Below are positions 12,895 through 18,528 of a DNA stretch of 25,068 bases, piece after piece; the stretch's first letter is position 1, and each line of letters begins with the position of its first letter. The position numbers were made by a program, and so were the translations under genes. The notes beneath the pieces are model-generated. The model worked only from the letters and a program-made list of their open reading frames with translations. It searched no databases and had not been told where the DNA came from. The DNA comes from Candidatus Scybalocola fimicaballi (GTDB lineage: Bacteria > Bacteroidota > Bacteroidia > Bacteroidales > Paludibacteraceae). Location: positions 1-25,068 of the forward strand of contig DCIP01000105.1 in assembly GCA_002317115.1 (NCBI GenBank), read 5' to 3'.

Positions 12895-13650
12895 GTGATT
12901 TCAAAGAATCAGATAAAATTTGTCTATTCTTTTGGAAAGAAGAAGACGCGAGATGAGCACCAGCTATTCTTGGCTGAGGGTGTGAAGATTTTGCGTGATA
13001 TACTACCGTATTTTGAAGCTGAATTTGTCTGTGCCACAGACGAGGCATACGACGAAATCCAGAGTTTGACTAAAACACATGTGGAGAAGGCGTCAGAGGC
13101 AGAGATAGAGAAGATGACTCAGCTGCAGTCGGCTCCAAAAGCGTTGGCTTTGTTGAGAATGCCGGAGCGTAAACTTGATTTCGCGTCGCTATCTAACTCA
13201 TTAGTTTTGGCTCTCGACGGAGTGCAGGATCCAGGCAATGTCGGTACAATACTAAGAATCGCAGACTGGTTTGGCATCCGTACAGTGCTTTGCTCCCAGC
13301 AGACAGCAGATATCTACAATCCTAAAACAATCCAGGCAACCATGGGTGCAATCGCACGAGTGTCAGTTAGTTATGTTGATCTACCGTCGACTTTGCAGAC
13401 ATTGAAAAGCCAATATAAGATGCCGATTTATGGCACTTTTTTAGATGGAAAGAATATGTATGATACGGATTTGACTACTAATGGAGTCATTGTCATGGGT
13501 AATGAAGGCAATGGAGTCACTCCAGAGATAGACAAGATGTCGGATCATCGTCTTTATATCCCAAATTATCCTGTTGGTTCACCTACCTCTGAGTCTTTGA
13601 ATGTGTCGGTGGCTACAGCAATTGTCTGTGCGGAATTCCGTCGCAGATGA
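12895..13650 (+). CDS. SpoU/TrmH-family RNA methyltransferase
   Basis: This is a SPOUT-class enzyme that 2'-O-methylates ribose in rRNA or tRNA using S-adenosylmethionine. It is 251 aa with an N-terminal substrate-binding domain (to about 100, opening MISKNQIKFVYSFGKKKTRDE) and the knotted C-terminal domain carrying three motifs: LDGVQDPGNVGTILRIADWF, VIVMGNEGNGV and LYIPNYPVGSPTSESLNVSV. The start is GTG at 12895: no in-frame ATG precedes it, and the next internal Met would remove most of the N-terminal domain. The exact RNA target is not predictable here. The stop codon falls in an AT-only hairpin shared with the next gene's leader. Confidence 0.92.
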   Translation: MISKNQIKFVYSFGKKKTRDEHQLFLAEGVKILRDILPYFEAEFVCATDEAYDEIQSLTKTHVEKASEAEIEKMTQLQSAPKALALLRMPERKLDFASLSNSLVLALDGVQDPGNVGTILRIADWFGIRTVLCSQQTADIYNPKTIQATMGAIARVSVSYVDLPSTLQTLKSQYKMPIYGTFLDGKNMYDTDLTTNGVIVMGNEGNGVTPEIDKMSDHRLYIPNYPVGSPTSESLNVSVATAIVCAEFRRR

Positions 13651-13668
13651 AAAACTTAAAATTTTTCA
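13648..13668 (+). other. AT-rich hairpin across a stop codon
   Basis: TGAAAAA and TTTTTCA pair over seven bases around CTTAAAA. The TGA is the RNA methyltransferase stop, and the hairpin ends right before the carboxylesterase start codons. All but two pairs are A-T, so it is weak. It could modestly affect termination or re-initiation. Confidence 0.3.
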
Positions 13669-13671
13669 GTG

Positions 13672-15195
13672 ATGATGTTGGATAAGATAGATAATTTTGT
13701 TCTTTTAACCCCACAAGGAAAAGTCAAGGGTCGTTTGAAGGATTCGTGCATCAAGTATCTTGGTGTGCCATACGCTGAAGCACCCGTTGGAATCTTGCAA
13801 TTCAAGGCTCCTGTAGAGAAACTTGAGTGGTTTGGTGAACTTGACGCAACCAAGTTTGCAGATGATCCCATACAGCATCCTATGTATTTGGGGTGTAGTG
13901 AAGATTGTCTTTATCTTAATGTCTATGTACCAAAATGCGCGTCTTTGAGCAAACTACCCGTAGTAGTATGGCTGTTTGGAGGTTCGTACGTTCACGGTGG
14001 ATGCAAGGGTATTGTGGCAAAGCATGGACCACGCGGTTTGTACGACGCAGAGACATTTGCTGTGGAGAACAGTTGTATAGTCATCACAATCAATTATCGA
14101 CTTGGATTGCATGGATTCCTGTATTTGAAAGGACTCTCAGACAAGTATGAATCCAACCTTGGACTAAAGGATTGTGAGATGGCTCTACGCTGGGTGCATC
14201 GCAACATCGATAGTTACGGTGGAGATCCTAACAACGTGACGTTGTGGGGCCAGTCGGCTGGAGCAGCGTTGGCAGTTGCGATGATGTGTGTACCGTCGGC
14301 AAAAGATCTATTCCACAAGGTCATCTCTCAGAGTGCTTGTTTGGAGTCGTTCTACACTCCAGAGGAGGCGACAGAGGTTGCTAAGAAATATCTTGAGATT
14401 GCAGGTGTTGACAATGTTGAGGAGGTCCATAAATACAGCTATGGTCAGTTGACTAAGGCAATAGAGTCGATGGATGAAGTGGTAAGAGCAGATAAATTCG
14501 GTATTTGCAGCATTAACCCAGTTGTAGACGGCGAATATCTAAAGGAATTTCCTACATTATCCACATTCGCAGACTTAGGCAAGCCAATTTTGATTGGTTC
14601 AAACGCCAATGAGGCAAGAGTCTTCAAAAGTGTGATGAAAGGCATCAAGAAAGACGAGGTGATGAAGAGAATTTTCCCAGATTTCTCTGAGGATTTCCGT
14701 AACAAAGTGATTGATGCTTATTCAAAGAAACCTAAGACACGAGATTTCTGCGATATTGCTGGCGACATCATGTATAAGGTGCAGAAATATAATATAGCCG
14801 ACGCGATTTCTGCCAACAATAACGTCTACGTATATCAATTTAATTATGCTCCAATAATCTTCCGTATTTTAGGTTTTGGTGCGTGTCATGTGGCTGAGAT
14901 GCCGCTTCTTTTCGGTAATATGAGACCATGGTTTAACATGCCTCTATATTTTGGAGATCAAATGACCGCTATAGAAATAGGCAAGAGAATGCGTAAATAT
15001 TGGGGTAATTTTATCTGGAGTGGAAATCCTAACTACGCAAATAATGGAGACATTCCAATGCCTGTCGTTTGGACTAAATACACGTCGGCAGACAGAAACT
15101 GTATGAATTTTGGAAAGACAGATTCGTGTGAACAGAATCAAGATGATGAGACAATGCGTAAACTTCAGGGTGAGCGTCATTTCTTTGTCAAATAA
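13672..15195 (+). CDS. Type-B carboxylesterase (alpha/beta hydrolase)
   Basis: A carboxylesterase/cholinesterase-family hydrolase of about 507 aa. Motifs include the N-terminal YLGVPYAEAP, the EDCLYLNVYVPK signature, oxyanion segment WLFGGSYVHGG, nucleophile elbow TLWGQSAGAA (Ser195), a likely acidic residue in IGSNANEARVF and a catalytic His in FGACHVAEMPLLFG. There is no signal peptide, so it is probably cytoplasmic, unlike many secreted relatives. GTG 13669, ATG 13672 and ATG 13675 are all possible starts; the difference is at most two residues. The substrate is unknown: esters, drug-like esters or acyl groups from plant polysaccharides are all possible. Confidence 0.9.
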   Translation: MMLDKIDNFVLLTPQGKVKGRLKDSCIKYLGVPYAEAPVGILQFKAPVEKLEWFGELDATKFADDPIQHPMYLGCSEDCLYLNVYVPKCASLSKLPVVVWLFGGSYVHGGCKGIVAKHGPRGLYDAETFAVENSCIVITINYRLGLHGFLYLKGLSDKYESNLGLKDCEMALRWVHRNIDSYGGDPNNVTLWGQSAGAALAVAMMCVPSAKDLFHKVISQSACLESFYTPEEATEVAKKYLEIAGVDNVEEVHKYSYGQLTKAIESMDEVVRADKFGICSINPVVDGEYLKEFPTLSTFADLGKPILIGSNANEARVFKSVMKGIKKDEVMKRIFPDFSEDFRNKVIDAYSKKPKTRDFCDIAGDIMYKVQKYNIADAISANNNVYVYQFNYAPIIFRILGFGACHVAEMPLLFGNMRPWFNMPLYFGDQMTAIEIGKRMRKYWGNFIWSGNPNYANNGDIPMPVVWTKYTSADRNCMNFGKTDSCEQNQDDETMRKLQGERHFFVK

Positions 15196-15198
15196 TCA

Positions 15199-15228
15199 GT
15201 CAACGTTAACGTTAGCGTCAACGTCAAA
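15199..15228. repeat. Five-unit hexamer array (GTYARM)n
   Basis: Tandem hexamers GTCAAC, GTTAAC, GTTAGC, GTCAAC, GTCAAA fill most of the 46-bp gap between the carboxylesterase and patatin genes. Each unit differs from GTYAAC by at most one base. They end 13 bp before the patatin start. Confidence 0.65.
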
Positions 15229-15241
15229 TAGAGGATAGGGT

Positions 15242-16036
15242 ATGAGGAAATATAAAGTTGGATTGGCATTAAGCGGAGGCTCTGTAAAAGGCCTTGCGCA
15301 CTTGGGTGTCTTAAAGGCATTCGAGGAGAATGGAATTGAGATAAATATAATGTCGGGAGTGAGCGCCGGTTCACTCATAGCCGCACTATACGCAGATGGC
15401 AACTCCGTTGAGGATATCCTTGCGTTTTTCAAGAAAGCAAAGTTTTTCGACATGGTCGACTTCAATTTCAATATCTTCAAAGGTAGGGGCGGAGGTTTGA
15501 CTGCCATACGTCCGTTCAAAGAGAAATTGAAGAGGATGATGCGTTCTACTACGTTTGAGGATTTGAATATCCCGATCATTGTATCAGCCACAGATTTGAT
15601 AGAAGGTAAGGCCACATATTTCTCGACGGGAGAATTGATAGATCCGTTGATTGCGTCGTCGAGTGTTCCATTGCTTTTCAATCCTGTGAAGATCGACGGC
15701 AAGCTTTATATCGACGGAGGAATCATGAGCAATATAGCGGCGTCAGTGTTGAGAGCTGATTGCGAGTATCTGATCGGAATACATGTCAATCCTATATGCC
15801 GACAGGAGGTGACGACGGGAATAGCATCCGTCTCCAACCGAGTGTTCGACCTCGTTATCAATGGCAGCAGCACAGAGTCGGAAAAAGCCGTTTGTGATGC
15901 AATAATCAACACTGAGAAAGCTTGCAAATATGGTATGTTTGGAACGGATAAAGCAGACGAAATCTTCAAAATCGGTTACGAAGCCGCCCAAGATATGCTT
16001 TTGAACGATGGCTGGGCGAAAAAACTGAATTGTTGA
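15242..16036 (+). CDS. Patatin-like phospholipase (RssA/NTE type)
   Basis: A serine-aspartate dyad acyl hydrolase, probably cytoplasmic or membrane-associated, acting on phospholipids or related esters. The 264-aa protein has the oxyanion loop LSGGSVKGLAHLGVLKA (Gly12-Gly17), the nucleophile elbow GVSAGS (Ser41) and the catalytic Asp in YIDGGIMSN (Asp158). It has no signal peptide and no POTRA/barrel extension, so it is the short RssA-like form rather than a surface two-partner protein. It starts 46 bp after the carboxylesterase across a hexamer array. The last codons and stop lie in the first copy of a 15-bp direct repeat, and a strong terminator follows. Confidence 0.9.
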   Translation: MRKYKVGLALSGGSVKGLAHLGVLKAFEENGIEINIMSGVSAGSLIAALYADGNSVEDILAFFKKAKFFDMVDFNFNIFKGRGGGLTAIRPFKEKLKRMMRSTTFEDLNIPIIVSATDLIEGKATYFSTGELIDPLIASSSVPLLFNPVKIDGKLYIDGGIMSNIAASVLRADCEYLIGIHVNPICRQEVTTGIASVSNRVFDLVINGSSTESEKAVCDAIINTEKACKYGMFGTDKADEIFKIGYEAAQDMLLNDGWAKKLNC

Positions 16037-16062
16037 TATTTCTATGCGAATTGTTGATATTT
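16027..16062. repeat. 21-bp tandem duplication over the patatin stop
   Basis: GAATTGTTGATATTT occurs at 16027-16041 and 16048-16062, a 21-bp period. The first copy carries the final AsnCys codons and the TGA stop; the second lies downstream in the 3' UTR. Confidence 0.7.
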
Positions 16063-16081
16063 GGTTGTAAATATATGCTAT

Positions 16082-16113
16082 TCGGCAGAATCTTAACGGT
16101 TCTGCCGATTTTT
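16082..16113 (+). terminator. Rho-independent terminator of the maf-to-patatin strand
   Basis: The stem TCGGCAGAA / TTCTGCCGA (nine pairs, 16082-16090 and 16100-16108), with a nine-base loop, is followed by TTTTT. It is the only clear terminator on this strand between 8700 and 16136 and marks the end of the long plus-strand gene run. Confidence 0.8.
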
Positions 16114-16136
16114 GTTATTGTCATTCTAATCTCTCT

Positions 16137-16433
16137 TTATTCGAAAAAATGAACAATACCGCTAATAATATTTATAATAACTCCTCCAACAGCAAAGACT
16201 AATATACACGCAGAGGTATAATCCATAGGCAGGCGATATATCTGCACTTTTTTGTTTTCAGGATTTCCTTTTGCCTTTTGTTTCATGAATGACTTAATTA
16301 GCCAAATAGCAGCAATCACAAAACCTATTATGGCGTACGCATAGTTCCATTCATGGAAATTTTCATGGAAAAAACTTTTATAGTGGAGCGACAGAAAATA
16401 TGTCCAATAGATTAACAACTTCATTGTGGACAT
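16137..16433 (-). CDS. Small two-helix membrane protein, unknown function
   Basis: A 98-aa frame with two clear membrane segments, about residues 30-48 (YAYAIIGFVIAAIWLIKSF) and 72-95 (ACILVFAVGGVIINIISGIV), and a Lys-rich loop between them (MKQKAKGNPENKKVQ). The hydrophobic pattern and termination 24 bp short of the convergent patatin terminator support a real gene. ATG 16433 lies 3 bp downstream of the GH5 terminator T-run; ATG 16424 is an alternative start. It must therefore rely on read-through or a promoter hidden in the terminator region. I do not recognise the family. Confidence 0.6.
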   Translation of the reverse strand: MSTMKLLIYWTYFLSLHYKSFFHENFHEWNYAYAIIGFVIAAIWLIKSFMKQKAKGNPENKKVQIYRLPMDYTSACILVFAVGGVIINIISGIVHFFE

Positions 16434-16435
16434 TG

Positions 16436-16465
16436 AAAAAAAAGAGGAGGCGTCACCGTCTCCTC
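16436..16465 (-). terminator. Rho-independent terminator of the GH5 gene
   Basis: On the minus strand GAGGAGACG and CGCCTCCTC pair over nine positions (one wobble) with a four-base loop, followed by eight T residues. It starts 31 bp after the GH5 stop. Confidence 0.85.
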
Positions 16466-16495
16466 AACAAATTGTAGTAAGGTTTATGTTTAGTA

Positions 16496-17890
16496 TTATT
16501 TGACTATGGTTTTCTTAACCGATGTGCCTGACTCTGTGTTGATCACAACGATATAAACTCCGTTATGATTAACGTTGATCGAACACTCATTGCCGCATGA
16601 TGCAAGACCTGCAACCTTAGTTCCGTTGATCGAAACCACGTCGACATTCTTGATCTCAGCAGTTGAATTGATACGGATGGAATTTCCATCAGCGTAAACA
16701 CTCCATTCGTTTGCAATCTCATCGTTTACTGAAGTCGGATTCCAACCCAAAGTCTCCATGATTGTAGTGATAAGAGATGGTTCAAACCATTGAAGAGTTC
16801 TACGGTTTAAATATCCGTGACGCTCAGCTCCATCTTTATTATCTACAGTATTATTATCCCACAAGAAGCAAGGAACACCGTAGTCCTTAGAGAAACCGAA
16901 GAAGCATTTTTCCCACTGCTTACGGTCTTCTGTATTGAAATAGTTGGATGAAGAAGTCTCACCGATATAAACAGGGTAGCCCTTCGACATCACTTTATCT
17001 CTGATAGAGTTGTAAAGCCACTGGATATCGTAGTAGAACTGCTGGTTCCAAGCGTGGCTTTGCTTATCTGGGTTCATACAGAAATCGTATGGAGTGTAAG
17101 CGTGGACAGAGATCCAAAGTCTGTTCTGGGCCTTATCGTCAGGTGCCTTGAAATTGCTTGTTGTAACACCGTCGATAGAGCCAACGTAACCAGGACATCC
17201 CACCAAACGATCCATATTATTTCCTCCGACGTTACGGATTGCGTCGACTGCGGCCTGATTGATCTGGTTGATACACTGGATTGCCTCTGCCACACTTGGA
17301 GTAGGGCTGTCAGGCACGAACCACCACTCATTTGCATCACCGACGACGCGAGGCTCGTTGATAGTCTCGAAGATCAAATGCTGGTCGTAGTCGGCAAACT
17401 CTTTAGCCACCTGTGTCCAAATATCTGTAACGTACTTCTTCGACTGGTTAAGATACTGGTTGGAAGGGAACATGTGCCATTGGTCGTTGTCGTGGTGGAT
17501 GTTGATGATCACGAACATTCCATTATCGTATGCATAGTTGACAACCTCCTTTACTCTTGCCATCCACTGACCGTCGATTGCAAACTGGTATTGTCCATTA
17601 TTAGATACGTGAGTGCTCCACGACACCGGAATACGGACAGCGTTGAATCCTGCCTCCTTAACCTTGTCAAACATCTCTTTAGTAGTGCGAGGATTACCCC
17701 AGCTTGTCTCAGCGTTTGCACCCTGACCTGTGGCGTCAAGGGAATTACCAAGATTCCAGCCCACACGGATCATCTTAGCAAGTTCAGAAGCCGACTTGCC
17801 TGACAAGTTTGCTGCGAAAGCTGAGTTTGCCAAACAGAAAGAAGCTGCCAAGCAAAAAGCTTTCTTAAGTGCGTTTGTAAAGTGTTTCAT
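16496..17890 (-). CDS. Secreted GH5 endoglucanase (GH5_4-like) with type IX-like C-terminal domain
   Basis: A glycoside hydrolase family 5 enzyme that cleaves internal beta-1,4-glucan-type linkages (cellulose, xyloglucan or mixed-linkage glucan). The 464-aa protein has a signal peptide (about 1-27, cleaved near AFA-AN), then the catalytic domain from GWNLGNSLDATG (44-55) with RIPVSW (86-91), IHHDND (131-136), acid/base Glu179 in TINEP, HAY (263-265) and nucleophile Glu311 in YIGETSS. The opening and ETSWGNP segment suggest subfamily GH5_4. From about residue 390 a short beta domain ends in GVYIVVINTESG-SVKKTIVK, resembling type IX secretion sorting domains. No carbohydrate-binding module or SusCD pair is adjacent. 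It has its own -7 element and a strong terminator, so it is likely monocistronic. Confidence 0.93.
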   Translation of the reverse strand: MKHFTNALKKAFCLAASFCLANSAFAANLSGKSASELAKMIRVGWNLGNSLDATGQGANAETSWGNPRTTKEMFDKVKEAGFNAVRIPVSWSTHVSNNGQYQFAIDGQWMARVKEVVNYAYDNGMFVIINIHHDNDQWHMFPSNQYLNQSKKYVTDIWTQVAKEFADYDQHLIFETINEPRVVGDANEWWFVPDSPTPSVAEAIQCINQINQAAVDAIRNVGGNNMDRLVGCPGYVGSIDGVTTSNFKAPDDKAQNRLWISVHAYTPYDFCMNPDKQSHAWNQQFYYDIQWLYNSIRDKVMSKGYPVYIGETSSSNYFNTEDRKQWEKCFFGFSKDYGVPCFLWDNNTVDNKDGAERHGYLNRRTLQWFEPSLITTIMETLGWNPTSVNDEIANEWSVYADGNSIRINSTAEIKNVDVVSINGTKVAGLASCGNECSINVNHNGVYIVVINTESGTSVKKTIVK

Positions 17891-17922
17891 GTTATAGTAG
17901 TTTTAGTTTTAGAATCCATTGG

Positions 17923-17930
17923 CAAAAGTA
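17923..17930 (-). promoter_or_regulatory. -7 element for the GH5 gene
   Basis: The minus strand reads TACTTTTG, an exact TAnnTTTG match, 32 bp before the ATG at 17890. No TTTG is seen at the -33 position. Confidence 0.45.
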
Positions 17931-18028
17931 GAAATCAGGCAATTTCCTCCATTCACATTTTCCCTACAACATTTTAACGTAGCCTATTTTCGAATAAACA
18001 TAAAGTCTAAACTGATTAACATTTTAGC

Positions 18029-18063
18029 AAAAAGTATCAAATTACAATGAGTTTCTTGATACT
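18029..18063 (-). terminator. Probable terminator of the DUF5678-like unit
   Basis: On the minus strand AGTATCAA and TTGATACT form an eight-base-pair stem with a 15-base loop, running directly into a five-base T-run (partly inside the stem). It lies just past the retropepsin remnant and before the GH5 promoter. Confidence 0.55.
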
Positions 18064-18089
18064 GTCACAAAAAAAGTATATAATTGCCC

Positions 18090-18205
18090 TTATATTTTAT
18101 TAAAGTCAATAATGAATTCAGATGGAATTTGGAAGGAAAAAATAGTGTTGCCTTCAGGAGCAGATAATGCAAAATCTTATAGTTTACTGTTACTACTTTT
18201 CCCAT
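18090..18205 (-). pseudogene. Frameshifted, truncated retropepsin-like protease remnant (tentative)
   Basis: After the small gene at 18219, the minus strand opens MGKVVTVNYK from ATG 18205. One base out of frame it continues DFALSAPEGNTIFSFQIP before a stop at 18092-18090. Joined across a one-base deletion, these read like the N-terminus of the aspartic-protease-like partner that I recall following DUF5678-type genes; the Asp-Thr-Gly active-site part is missing. This also accounts for most of the otherwise gene-free 17891-18218 interval, whose remainder holds a terminator (18029-18063) and the GH5 promoter. The assignment rests on pattern memory. Confidence 0.4.
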
Positions 18206-18218
18206 AACATATTAAAAT

Positions 18219-18452
18219 TTAACAATAAATCCTTGAATAAGGTCGAACATTATAATCACTATTGTCAGCGAGGCAAAGATGTAAAAGATAATGTCCTGGT
18301 TGGTATTTCTTATCTGAATCGAAAAGGGCATCTGCCGCATTGTCGTAAACTCCTACAACATTCTCTCCAACTATGACAATATACTTATTCTCATATTTCG
18401 GTAGCAATTCAGACCTGTGGTTGATATAATATTCAAATTCTTTTTCTAACAT
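18219..18452 (-). CDS. Small DUF5678-like protein (77 aa)
   Basis: The 77-aa product reads MLEKEFEYYINHRSELLPKY, then KYIVIVGENVVGVYDNAADA and a C-terminal part containing GHYLLHLCLADNSDYN and YSRIYC. The order 'helix, KYIVI-G--V-GVYD, G-YLL--C--------SR' resembles the DUF5678-like family, widespread small proteins often encoded just before a retropepsin-like protease gene. Function is unknown. It has its own near-consensus promoter (18481-18510). The expected partner downstream appears degraded to the remnant at 18090-18205, so this may be the surviving half of a pair. Confidence in the gene is good; confidence in the family is moderate. Confidence 0.65.
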   Translation of the reverse strand: MLEKEFEYYINHRSELLPKYENKYIVIVGENVVGVYDNAADALFDSDKKYQPGHYLLHLCLADNSDYNVRPYSRIYC

Positions 18453-18480
18453 ATTTTTTGTTTTACTTTTAATCCTATTG

Positions 18481-18510
18481 CAAATTTACGGATTATTTAT
18501 TGATATCAAA
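18481..18510 (-). promoter_or_regulatory. Promoter of the DUF5678-like gene
   Basis: The minus strand has TTTG (18510-18507), an 18-bp spacer and TAAATTTG (18488-18481), close to the Bacteroidota consensus (spacer usually 19-21). The start codon is at 18452, giving a leader of about 20-25 nt. Confidence 0.6.
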
Positions 18511-18528
18511 GCATTTAGTTTATTTAAA

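Noticed and set aside
17054..17803. Plus-strand 249-aa open frame inside the GH5 gene
   Set aside because: It lies fully antisense to a gene with strong GH5 motifs; the Val/Asp/His-rich protein is typical of shadow frames.
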